The notes beneath the pieces were generated by a model. It was given only the letters and a program-made list of their open reading frames with translations. It searched no databases and was not told the origin of the DNA. Positions 8,910 to 16,584 of a stretch of DNA of 22,969 nt are shown piece after piece. The stretch comes from JBBQNY01 sp038221545 (lineage in GTDB: Bacteria > Pseudomonadota > Gammaproteobacteria > Xanthomonadales > Ahniellaceae). The number at the start of each line of letters is the position of its first letter. The first letter of the stretch is position 1. The stretch is taken from positions 1 through 22,969 of the forward strand of contig JBBRIE010000022.1 of NCBI GenBank assembly GCA_038221545.1, in the 5' to 3' direction. Position numbers and translations under genes: made by a program.

Positions 8910-10265
8910 ATGACGACGTCGGCAACGGGCGCAGCCGCCCCGACCCCGGAGATGTACGTGGCCCCCGCGCCACCTCGCCGAGGCATGCCGCTGCACACGA
9001 AGATGCTGATCGGCTTCCTCGCGGGGCTCGGCGTCGGCATGTTCGTCCACTATTTCGTCGGCCCCGACACCCCGTGGGTGACGACGCTCACGACCTACGT
9101 CACGCAGCCGTTCGGGACGATCTTCCTGCGGCTCATCTTCATGCTGGTGATCCCGCTGCTGTTCTCGGCGCTGGTGGTCGGCGTCGCCGAGATGGGCGAT
9201 ATCCGTGCATTGGGAAAAGTCGGCTGGAAGACCCTGGGCTACACCATCATCGTCTCGGCGATCGCGGTCGTGATTGGCCTGCTGCTGGTCAACTGGCTCA
9301 AGCCCGGCGTGGGCATCGATCCCGGTGTCGCCGCGGAGATGCTGGAACAGGGCAGCGCGCGCGCGCAGGCAATCGTCGGCGACGTCAAGAACCAGCCCAC
9401 CGGCATCAACATGCTGGTGTCCATCGTGCCGGACAACGTGGTCAAGGCGGCGGCCGAAAACACCATCCTCGCCATCATGTTCTTCGCGCTCATGATCGGC
9501 ATCGGGCTGGTGCTCACCAAGTCGCCAGCGGCCGACGCGCTCAAGCATGCGATAGAGGGATTGTTCGAGGTGTCGATGACGCTGATCGGGCTCGTCATCC
9601 GCCTGGCGCCCTACGCGGTGGCGTGCTTCATGTTCAACCTGGCGGCGCTGTTCGGCTGGGACCTGCTGGTGCGGCTCGGCGCCTACGTCGGTGTGGTCGT
9701 GCTTGCGCTCGGCCTGCACATGTTCGTGACCTATCCGCTGGCGCTCAGGCTGTTCGGCGGCAAGTCGCCGGTTCAGTTCTTCCGCCAGGTGCAGGAAGCG
9801 ATGCTCATGGCGTTCTCGACGGCCTCGAGCAACGCAACGTTGCCTACCGCGCTCAGGGTCGCCGATGAGGAACTGCAACTCCCGCGCAGCGTGTCCCGCT
9901 TCGTGCTGACCGTGGGCGCCACCGCGAACCAGAACGGCACCGCATTGTTCGAAGGCGTGACCGTGCTTTTCCTTGCGCAGTTCTTCGGCGTCGAGCTGTC
10001 GCTGATGCAACAGGTGACGGTGATGTTCGTCTGCATCCTTGGCGGCATCGGCACGGCCGGCGTCCCGGCAGGTTCATTGCCGGTGGTGGCTCTCATTTGC
10101 GGCATGGTGGGCGTGCCGCCGGCGGGCATCGGGCTCATCCTGGGCGTCGACCGATTCCTCGACATGTGCCGCACCACGCTCAACGTCACCGGCGACCTCG
10201 TGGCGGCCGTCGTGGTGTCGCATGGCGCCGAAGATGTGCTTCCGCCCGCGCCTTCACCGCAGTAA
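8910..10265 (+). CDS. DAACS-family dicarboxylate/amino-acid:cation symporter
   Basis: The 451-residue product is an inner-membrane carrier of the glutamate/aspartate/C4-dicarboxylate family (GltP/DctA-like). Family landmarks are the serine-rich hairpin segment (SSNATLPTAL), the TM7 segment GATANQNGTALFEG, the hairpin AGVPAGSLP, and the TM8 segment DRFLDMCRTTLNVTGD. The Asp, Arg and Asn positions of TM8 that bind acidic substrates in characterised homologues are present. In TM7 the classical NMDGT motif reads NQNGT, a variant with Met and Asp replaced. ATG 8910 has GGAG eight bases ahead. The N-terminus carries about 30 extra Ala/Pro-rich residues before the first span. It forms a likely operon with the AGCS carrier. 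Acidic amino acid versus dicarboxylate preference cannot be decided here. Confidence 0.92.
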   Translation: MTTSATGAAAPTPEMYVAPAPPRRGMPLHTKMLIGFLAGLGVGMFVHYFVGPDTPWVTTLTTYVTQPFGTIFLRLIFMLVIPLLFSALVVGVAEMGDIRALGKVGWKTLGYTIIVSAIAVVIGLLLVNWLKPGVGIDPGVAAEMLEQGSARAQAIVGDVKNQPTGINMLVSIVPDNVVKAAAENTILAIMFFALMIGIGLVLTKSPAADALKHAIEGLFEVSMTLIGLVIRLAPYAVACFMFNLAALFGWDLLVRLGAYVGVVVLALGLHMFVTYPLALRLFGGKSPVQFFRQVQEAMLMAFSTASSNATLPTALRVADEELQLPRSVSRFVLTVGATANQNGTALFEGVTVLFLAQFFGVELSLMQQVTVMFVCILGGIGTAGVPAGSLPVVALICGMVGVPPAGIGLILGVDRFLDMCRTTLNVTGDLVAAVVVSHGAEDVLPPAPSPQ

Positions 10266-10489
10266 CGCGCGGCGGGATCACTACGATTGCCGCAGCGCCA
10301 GAGACCGACACCGACGCGCCGAATTGGTTACACCCGAGACTGTCGCCCGCCCACGCGGACACCGGAACGCACAATGCGACTGCGAGCGCGACGCAGCGCC
10401 CACCCCGGCGGTGGGAAGGGAAGAGCTTCGCCATCCAACAAAAGTCCAGAGGACGAGGCGAGGCCCAGCCTGAAGGTCCGGTCAGGACT

Positions 10490-10519
10490 TGGACGCGAGC
10501 GCGGTGGATCGGAGACAAT
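10490..10519 (+). promoter_or_regulatory. Candidate sigma70-type promoter for transketolase
   Basis: TTGGAC (10490-10495) and GACAAT (10514-10519) are separated by 18 bp, about 105 bases before the transketolase start. The hexamers are only partial matches to consensus (3/6 and 4/6). The rest of the 358-base gap 10266-10623 between the carrier gene and transketolase shows no plus-strand gene; a minus-strand ORF with a signal-peptide-like start at 10434 is treated under findings. Confidence 0.3.
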
Positions 10520-10623
10520 GCGCCACGCTCGCCGGAACGAGCTCTGGAAACGCTGGCGTGGCATTCCACGGTTTCCTCGCAACACCGCGCGGTTTCTTTT
10601 TCGTCGCCACCAACGGAGTATCG

Positions 10624-12621
10624 ATGCCTACCCGCCGTGAACTGGCCAACGCCGTGCGCGCCCTGGCGATGGATGCCGTGCAGGCCGCCAACTCGGGCCA
10701 CCCCGGCATGCCAATGGGCATGGCCGACATCGCGGAGGTCCTGTGGAACGAGTTCTATCGCCACAATCCGGCAAATCCCAAATGGTTCAACCGCGACCGC
10801 TTCGTGCTGTCGAACGGCCACGGCTCGATGCTGCACTACGCGCTGCTGCACCTCTCGGGCTACGACCTGCCGATGGACGAGCTCCGGCGTTTCCGCCAGT
10901 TGCATTCGAAAACCGCAGGACACCCGGAAGCGAGCGAGACCCCGGGCGTTGAAACAACCACCGGTCCACTCGGGCAGGGCTTCGCCAACGCCGTCGGCAT
11001 GGCCCTCGCGGAGAAGCTGCTGGCGGCCCGTTTCAACCGGGGCGAATTCCAGGTCGTGGATCACCATACCTTCGTGCTGATGGGCGACGGCTGCCTGATG
11101 GAGGGCATCTCGCACGAAGCCGCGTCGCTCGCCGGCACTCTCGGGCTCGGCAAGCTGATCGCGATATGGGACGACAATTCCATTTCCATCGACGGCAATG
11201 TCGCAGGCTGGTTCACCGACGATACCCCGGCCCGTTTCGAAGCCTACGGCTGGCACGTGGTACCTGGCGTCGACGGCCACGACAGCGATGCGGTCTATCG
11301 TGCATTGCGCGAGGCGCAGGATGTGGACGACCGCCCGAGCCTCATTTGCGCGCGTACCGTGATCGGATTTGGCTCCCCGAACAAGGCTGGCAAGGAATCT
11401 TCGCACGGCGCCGCGCTCGGAGCCGTGGAGGTCGCGGCGACCCGCGCGCAGCTTGAGTGGCCGTACCCGCCCTTCGAGATTCCGGACGACATCTACCTTG
11501 GATGGCGCGCGACCCATACCGGGCTCGTGCACGAGCACCAGTGGAACGAAGTTTTCGATGCCTACTCGCGCGACTATCCCGAACTTGCTGCCGAACTGAC
11601 GCGGCGCACGCACGCGGAATTGCCCGAAGATTTCACCGAGACGGCCAACGCGTACATCGCGAAACTGCAGCTGGAGGGACCAGCAGTCGCCTCGCGCAAG
11701 GCGTCGCAGATGGCGCTCGATGCGTTCGGGCCGCTGCTGCCGGAACTCATCGGCGGCTCCGCCGACCTCGCGCACTCGAACCTTACGCTCTGGAAAGGCT
11801 CGCGCGACGTCAACGCGCCCGGCGGCACGGGCAACTACGTGTACTACGGCGTGCGCGAGTTCGCGATGACCGCGATCAGCAACGGCCTCGCGCTGCATGG
11901 CGGTTTCATCCCGTACGACGCCACATTCCTGGTGTTCTCGGACTACGCGCGCAACGCGGTGCGCATGAGCGCGCTCATCCCCGCCGCGGCCATCCACGTG
12001 TATACGCACGACTCCATCGGCCTTGGCGAAGACGGCCCCACGCACCAGCCGATCGAACACCTGGCATCGTTGCGACTCATTCCGAACAATCCCGTGTGGC
12101 GGCCGTGCGACGCGGTCGAAAGCGCCGTCGCCTGGCGAGTCGCGATCGAGCGGCGCGGCGGCCCCTGCTGCCTCGTGTTCTCGCGCCAGACGCTCGCGCA
12201 CCAGCACCGCGATGCACGCCAGGTCGAGGACATCGCGCGAGGCGGTTACATCCTGCTCGATCCGCTCGACGCGAAGGTCGAGATGATCTTCATCGCCACC
12301 GGCTCGGAGGTGGAACTGGCGATGGAAGCTGCGCGCCACCTGACGCAACAGGGCGTCGGCGTGCGCGTCGTGTCGATGCCCTGCACGCGCGTTTTCGACG
12401 AGCAACCGCCCGAGTACCGCGAGGGCGTGCTGCCCTCATGGTGTCGCAGGCGCGTGGCGGTCGAGGCGGGAGTAAGCGATTTCTGGCGCAAGTACGTCGG
12501 CCTCGACGGCGCGGTGATCGGCATCGACTCGTTTGGCGCGTCCGCACCGGCCGAACACCTGTTTCCGCACTTCGGCTTCACCGTTGAGGCGGTGATCGAC
12601 GCGGCGCGCGGCCTCGGGTGA
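10624..12621 (+). CDS. tkt: Transketolase
   Basis: The 665-residue product is a full-length transketolase, the thiamine-diphosphate enzyme that moves two-carbon ketol units in the non-oxidative pentose phosphate pathway. Visible family features, in order, are the catalytic His segment NSGHPGMPMGMADI, the TPP/metal motif GDGCLMEGISHEA to DDNSISIDG, the SHGAALG loop, GSADLAHSN, the cofactor-activating Glu in YYGVREFAM, and THDSIGLGEDGPTHQP. The C-terminal domain from about residue 530 is intact. ATG 10624 is chosen because GGAG lies six bases upstream and the homologous N-terminus (PTRRELANAVRALAMDAV) begins directly after it. In other proteobacteria tkt often precedes gap and pgk; here the next gene is convergent, so it appears monocistronic. 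Confidence 0.97.
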   Translation: MPTRRELANAVRALAMDAVQAANSGHPGMPMGMADIAEVLWNEFYRHNPANPKWFNRDRFVLSNGHGSMLHYALLHLSGYDLPMDELRRFRQLHSKTAGHPEASETPGVETTTGPLGQGFANAVGMALAEKLLAARFNRGEFQVVDHHTFVLMGDGCLMEGISHEAASLAGTLGLGKLIAIWDDNSISIDGNVAGWFTDDTPARFEAYGWHVVPGVDGHDSDAVYRALREAQDVDDRPSLICARTVIGFGSPNKAGKESSHGAALGAVEVAATRAQLEWPYPPFEIPDDIYLGWRATHTGLVHEHQWNEVFDAYSRDYPELAAELTRRTHAELPEDFTETANAYIAKLQLEGPAVASRKASQMALDAFGPLLPELIGGSADLAHSNLTLWKGSRDVNAPGGTGNYVYYGVREFAMTAISNGLALHGGFIPYDATFLVFSDYARNAVRMSALIPAAAIHVYTHDSIGLGEDGPTHQPIEHLASLRLIPNNPVWRPCDAVESAVAWRVAIERRGGPCCLVFSRQTLAHQHRDARQVEDIARGGYILLDPLDAKVEMIFIATGSEVELAMEAARHLTQQGVGVRVVSMPCTRVFDEQPPEYREGVLPSWCRRRVAVEAGVSDFWRKYVGLDGAVIGIDSFGASAPAEHLFPHFGFTVEAVIDAARGLG

Positions 12622-12651
12622 TCGTTCGCAACGTAACCGAGCTGGCGCTCG

Positions 12652-12704
12652 GCTCTACAAGGGCTCAAACCGCCGGTTCCCGTAGAGCGGAGCGCAGCTC
12701 CGCT
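12652..12704. repeat. Nested and overlapping inverted repeats between convergent genes (terminator or REP-like)
   Basis: The outer arms GCTCTAC (12652-12658) and GTAGAGC (12682-12688) enclose GGG/CCC and AACC-GCC-GGTT (12668-12678), giving a long interrupted hairpin. A second hairpin, GCGGAGC-GCA-GCTCCGC (12687-12703), shares two bases with the first, so the two folds compete. They lie between the transketolase stop (12621) and the stop of the minus-strand mtfA gene (12717), where a bidirectional terminator is expected. There is no clear T-run. A REP-type palindrome is an alternative and would need genome-wide copies. Confidence 0.5.
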
Positions 12705-12716
12705 GCTTCCATTTCG

Positions 12717-13475
12717 CTACGCGATCTCGACGCGGTAGAAGTCGCGCAACGCCGCGTGTACGCCGGGCGCGTGCTCGCGCAACAGCGCCGGCGCGGAAAA
12801 ATAGTACTCCGTGACCACCGCGAAGAACTCGTCGGGGCTTTCTGCTGCATAGGGATCGATGGCGGTGTCCTCGTCCCGATCGACTGCGGCCACCATTGCG
12901 TCGTATGCCGGCTGCAGTGCGCCTCGCCAGCGCGACAGCGATGCACGGTCGAGCGGCGGAGTTCCGTCGAGCACCCCGTCGAGGAGGTCGAGCTTGTGCG
13001 CGATCTCGTGCGCGGCCACGTTGCTGCCCGCGAACGGGTCGGCGAGATCCTCCTCGATGGCCGCCCATGAAAGGATGATGGGGCCGTGGCTCCACGCTTC
13101 CCCGTCGAGTTCGTCATCCCATTCGGTGACGACCGAACCGTCGTAGTCGTGGTCATGGTCGTGCTCGTGGCGTCTAACGCGGAACGCGCCGGGGTAAAGG
13201 ATCACGTCGCGCCAGCCCCGCCAGGCATCGCGCCCGAGCGCGAGCATCGGCAGACAGCACAGTACGGCGACGATCAACCGACGCTCGGCCGACAGTTCGA
13301 GTCCCTGTGCGCCGACCAGGTTCTTGTCGCGCAGGAACCGCGCCGCGAGGTCCCGCAGGTTCGTCAGGGTGCCGGCATCGAGTCCGTCGAGCAGCCGGAC
13401 TCGACTGCAGGCCGCGCTCCAGAGCGCATCTTCGACCACGTGTGCGCTGCGCAGCCATCGCGATGGCCTAGGCAC
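12717..13475 (-). CDS. mtfA: MtfA-type zinc-dependent peptidase
   Basis: The 252-residue product matches MtfA (DUF980), a cytosolic zinc metallopeptidase. In E. coli MtfA binds the repressor Mlc and so affects glucose PTS expression. The zincin motif HEIAH (H156, E157, H160) and the third metal ligand Glu223 within VTEYYF are present, as are the family segments ARFLRDKNLVGAQGLEL, VILYPGAFRV and GPIILSW. Start GTG 13475 has GGAG six bases upstream, and no ATG fits. Odd feature: residues 103-112 read HEHDHDHDYD, a His/Asp alternation where the family usually has a plain acidic loop; it may bind metal. It lies 60 bases after a small minus-strand gene and may share its promoter. Whether an Mlc-like partner exists here is unknown. 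Confidence 0.92.
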   Translation of the reverse strand: MPRPSRWLRSAHVVEDALWSAACSRVRLLDGLDAGTLTNLRDLAARFLRDKNLVGAQGLELSAERRLIVAVLCCLPMLALGRDAWRGWRDVILYPGAFRVRRHEHDHDHDYDGSVVTEWDDELDGEAWSHGPIILSWAAIEEDLADPFAGSNVAAHEIAHKLDLLDGVLDGTPPLDRASLSRWRGALQPAYDAMVAAVDRDEDTAIDPYAAESPDEFFAVVTEYYFSAPALLREHAPGVHAALRDFYRVEIA

Positions 13476-13535
13476 GCGAAACTCCGGGTCGAACAGTGCG
13501 GTGCGGGATTCGGCTGGATCCGCCGGCGGAAGGGG

Positions 13536-13844
13536 TTACTTGAATGTTCCCGGGATGAACGCCTTCCAGCGACCCCGCGTGCTCACCGATGCATCGCCGC
13601 CACTACCCGAGGAAGCCGCGGACTGGGAAGCGGACTTCCGCGCCGGTTTGACGCTCGAGGTGCCAGGCGCGCGGGGCTTGGTCGCACTCGCGGGCGCCGC
13701 ATCGCGCGGCACCGAAATCTCGCTTCCGATCGCGTTGCAGAGCGTCTGGGTCGGGGGCTCCGTGACGGCCGCGAAAGCAGGGCCGAACATCGCGAGGGCG
13801 AGCAGCGCGATCGACAGTCGCAGGCGGGCGAGGGACATCGTCAT
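13536..13844 (-). CDS. Small exported protein of unknown function
   Basis: I do not recognise this 102-residue product. It starts with a clear signal peptide (hydrophobic LRLSIALLALAMFGPAFA, then cleavage after AFA). The mature part has a single Cys near TLCNAIGSE, a Ser/Ala/Lys/Gly-rich low-complexity middle (about residues 50-88) and a conserved-looking end, GRWKAFIPGTFK. AGGAG lies just upstream of two in-frame ATGs (13844 and 13838); the second has the better spacing. It sits upstream of mtfA on the same strand, 60 bases apart, so the two may be co-transcribed. The periplasmic location follows from the signal peptide; its role is unknown. Confidence 0.7.
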   Translation of the reverse strand: MTMSLARLRLSIALLALAMFGPAFAAVTEPPTQTLCNAIGSEISVPRDAAPASATKPRAPGTSSVKPARKSASQSAASSGSGGDASVSTRGRWKAFIPGTFK

Positions 13845-13890
13845 GGCTCCTGCACTCCGGACGCGAGCGCATTCGGTGGATCAACGGGAA

Positions 13891-13909
13891 CCCGTCCTTC
13901 CTGGACGGG
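13891..13909. promoter_or_regulatory. Hairpin in the divergent intergenic region
   Basis: CCCGTCC, a five-base loop and GGACGGG form a perfect 7-bp stem between the divergent starts at 13844 (minus) and 14060 (plus). It could be an operator or a leader structure. It has no T-run. I see no other clear signal in this gap besides a TACACT -10-like hexamer at 14037-14042. Confidence 0.3.
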
Positions 13910-14059
13910 CCTTCGTCACTCGGACTTGGATGCTGGAACCGGCGCGAAGGTTTGCTACACCGCGCAGGATACCGCCAACCGCGGCAGATTTCCTGTGCCT
14001 GCTGCACTGCACCACCGCGCCTTCGCGCACCCCGTCTACACTCGCGGCACTTCGATTCA

Positions 14060-15940
14060 ATGGACAGGAATGGCGTGCGAGGGGGCGTTTCCGGTCATTC
14101 GATTCGGCAGGCGCTGATCGCGGGCATCGAGCGCATGCAGAGCCGCCGCGAGGAGCTCGATCGCATCAACGTATTTCCCGTGGCCGATGGCGACACAGGC
14201 ACCAACCTGGCGTTCACGCTCGGTGCGGTGCTCGACGCAGTCCGGGAAGAACGCCAGCCGAACGCGGGGCTCCTGTTCCGTCGGGTTGCCGATGCCGCGC
14301 TCGAGGGTGCGCGCGGCAACTCGGGCACGCTGCTTGCGCAGTTCGCGCAGGGGATGAGTGAAAGCCTGGGATCCATGCCGCGCCTGGACCTGCGACGCCT
14401 CGCGCACGCTGCGGGCGGTGGCTCGCGGCTCGCGCGCGAAGCACTCGACGACCCGCGCGAAGGCACGATGCTGTCGGTGATCGCCGCCTTCGCCGCTGCG
14501 CTCGATGCGGCGGCGGGCCGCGCCACGCACCTGCGCGAAGGCTTCATGCAGGCACTCGAGCGCGCCCGCGAAGCGCTGGCGCGCACTCCGCAACAACTGG
14601 CGGTACTCCGCGAGGCGGGCGTGGTGGATGCCGGCGCTTCCGGTTTCGTCGAAATCCTCGAAGGCATCGGGGCGCATTGGGACAGCGCGCATCGGCGCCG
14701 CGATCCCCGTGTCGAGTCCGATGGCGAGGAGCCGCGGCGCGCGAACCTGCCTCGCGAGGGCGCGCACTTCAGTCCCGGTTCGCCGCAGCGCTTCTGCACC
14801 GAGTGCATGGTCACGGGCGACGCGCTCGATCGCGGCGCGATCAAGGCGGCGCTGGCGACTTTGCCGTTGTCGAGCCTCGTCATCGCCGGCAGCACGCGGC
14901 GGGTGCGTGTGCACGCACACATCGACGCGCCGTCCACCCTGTTCCGCGCCTGCGAGTCGTTCGGAATCGTCAGCGGCCACAAGGCCGACGACATGCGTGC
15001 GCAAGCCGCGAGCATGGCGTCGCAGCTGGCGGTCGCGGTCGTCATCGACGGTGGCGCCGACGTGCCACCGGCCGAGGCGGAACGGTGCGCGCTGCACTGC
15101 GTCCCGGTGCGCGTGAGTTTCGGCGCGCGCGACTACGTCGATCGCGTTTCGCTCGCGCCCGCGGAGTTCTACGCGATGATGCGCAGCGGCGCACATCCTC
15201 CGCCGCGCACGTCGCAGCCGCCGCCGGGCGATTTCTCCCGCGTGTTCGAATACCTCACCGCGCACGGGCACGACGTCGCCTACGTCGGACTTTCGCGCGC
15301 CGTCTCGGGCACGCTGCAGGCCGGCGAGGCGGCGGCGTCGCGACTCTCGAGCGGAAAGCGCGTCGTATCAATCGACACGCGTCGCGCGTCGGTCGCGCAG
15401 GGCCTGCTCGCGATCGACGCGGCCGAGCTGGCCGCGGACGGGGCGGATCTCGCAACCGTGATCGCGCGTATCGACGAGATGCGCGAGCGCACGCGGCTGT
15501 TCGCACTGATCGCGAATCCGAGTTATGGCATCCGCGGAGGCCGCGCGCCGCGCCTTGCGGGGCCGCTGGCACGCTGGCTGCGCGTGCGCCTGATCGTCGG
15601 CATGGACCGGCAGGGTCGCATGTCGCTGGCCGGCATGCTGTGGGGCAACACGCGGTTGGGCGAGCGCTTTGGCGCCTGGCTCGCGCGTCGCTGTCGCGGC
15701 GAGTCGCGCTGGCGCATCAACATCGGGCACTGCGACAACCCGATGGGTGCCGAAGCGCTTGCGGGCGAGCTGCGACGTCGCCTGCCGGCGGTGGACGCCT
15801 GCTGGATCGGTGACGCGGGCACCGGTATCGGCGCGCACGCGGGTCCGGGCGCGCTGATCGTCGGGGTGCAGGCATGGCTACCGCGTCCCGTGAAGTCGGT
15901 TGCCACCACGTGCCATCCCGAACCAGTGGCGCGGTCGTGA
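14060..15940 (+). CDS. DhaL (DAK2)/DegV fusion: fatty-acid kinase FakA-FakB type protein
   Basis: The ~626-residue product joins two activities that are separate proteins in Firmicutes. Residues 10-205 are a DhaL/DAK2 kinase domain with the ATP-metal motif NVFPVADGDTGTN (D43, D45) and the glycine loops ARGNSGTLL and DAGASGF. A middle domain (about 235-320) resembles the FakA C-terminal region. From about residue 325 a DegV/EDD fatty-acid-binding domain follows, with RTSQPPPGDF, SRAVSGTL, DTRRASVAQG and the closing GTGIGAHAGPGALIVG. In the family FakB presents a fatty acid and FakA phosphorylates it to acyl-phosphate. The stop overlaps the plsY start, so the product probably feeds PlsY. ATG 14060 has no ribosome site; GTG 14075 has AGGA at good spacing and suits a start of transcription near 14050, so it may be the real start. 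Substrate is inferred. Confidence 0.88.
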   Translation: MDRNGVRGGVSGHSIRQALIAGIERMQSRREELDRINVFPVADGDTGTNLAFTLGAVLDAVREERQPNAGLLFRRVADAALEGARGNSGTLLAQFAQGMSESLGSMPRLDLRRLAHAAGGGSRLAREALDDPREGTMLSVIAAFAAALDAAAGRATHLREGFMQALERAREALARTPQQLAVLREAGVVDAGASGFVEILEGIGAHWDSAHRRRDPRVESDGEEPRRANLPREGAHFSPGSPQRFCTECMVTGDALDRGAIKAALATLPLSSLVIAGSTRRVRVHAHIDAPSTLFRACESFGIVSGHKADDMRAQAASMASQLAVAVVIDGGADVPPAEAERCALHCVPVRVSFGARDYVDRVSLAPAEFYAMMRSGAHPPPRTSQPPPGDFSRVFEYLTAHGHDVAYVGLSRAVSGTLQAGEAAASRLSSGKRVVSIDTRRASVAQGLLAIDAAELAADGADLATVIARIDEMRERTRLFALIANPSYGIRGGRAPRLAGPLARWLRVRLIVGMDRQGRMSLAGMLWGNTRLGERFGAWLARRCRGESRWRINIGHCDNPMGAEALAGELRRRLPAVDACWIGDAGTGIGAHAGPGALIVGVQAWLPRPVKSVATTCHPEPVARS

Positions 15941-16584
15941 ACCCGGCGCCGGCATGGCTGACGGTTGTGGTCGCGGCATACCTGCTGGGGTCGCTGTCGG
16001 GCAGCCTCCTGCTCGGCCGCCTGCGCGGTGTCGACATCCGTACGCTCGGCAGCGGCAACGCGGGCAGCACCAACGCGTTGCGTACGCAGGGCCTCGCGTT
16101 CGCGGCCGGCGTCATGCTGATCGATGTCGGCAAGGCGGTGCTCGCGACTGCGCTGGCGTTGCGGTTCGCGCCGCGCCTCGGATTACCGGCCGAATCCGCC
16201 GCGGTGGTGGCAGCCACCGCGGTACTGGCAGGCCACGTGTGGCCGCTGTTCCATGGTTTCCGCGGAGGCAAGGGCGCCGCCACCGCGGTCGGGGCGTTGC
16301 TCGTGTTGTGGCCGCAGGGAGCACTGGTCGGCGTGCTGACCTGGGTCCCGGTGCTGGTGCTCGGTGGCTGGGTCAGCGTCGCGACGATGTGCGCGGCATT
16401 CGGCTTGGCCCTGGCGAGCCTTTGGCCGGGGATGCCAGGCGTGTCGCCGCTGGTCTCGCTGTACTCGGCGTTCGTCGCAGTCGCGATGGTGTGGACGCAC
16501 CGCGCCAATCTTGCGCGCCTGCGTACCGGCAGCGAGCATCGGTTCGAGGGGGTACGCCTGTTGCGCAGGCGGCGCGATCCGTGA
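15937..16584 (+). CDS. plsY: Acyl-phosphate:glycerol-3-phosphate acyltransferase PlsY
   Basis: The 215-residue membrane protein makes lysophosphatidic acid from acyl-phosphate and glycerol-3-phosphate, the first step of phospholipid synthesis. The three conserved PlsY segments are present: GSGNAGSTNALR (about residues 38-49), HVWPLFHGFRGGKGAAT (about 105-121) and THRANLARLRTGSEHR near the end, on a background of five or so membrane spans. GTG 15937 is chosen because it overlaps the preceding stop as GTGA, the start matches the family N-terminus (a first span beginning at about residue 7), and the earlier in-frame ATG at 15874 would put 21 polar residues before the first span. It is also coupled to the following birA by a second GTGA overlap. 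Confidence 0.94.
   Translation: MNPAPAWLTVVVAAYLLGSLSGSLLLGRLRGVDIRTLGSGNAGSTNALRTQGLAFAAGVMLIDVGKAVLATALALRFAPRLGLPAESAAVVAATAVLAGHVWPLFHGFRGGKGAATAVGALLVLWPQGALVGVLTWVPVLVLGGWVSVATMCAAFGLALASLWPGMPGVSPLVSLYSAFVAVAMVWTHRANLARLRTGSEHRFEGVRLLRRRRDP

Noticed and set aside
10435..12405. A long minus-strand open frame opposite transketolase
   Set aside because: It is antisense to a certain gene and has antisense-like composition; only its last 82 codons, beyond the gene, were kept as a weak finding.
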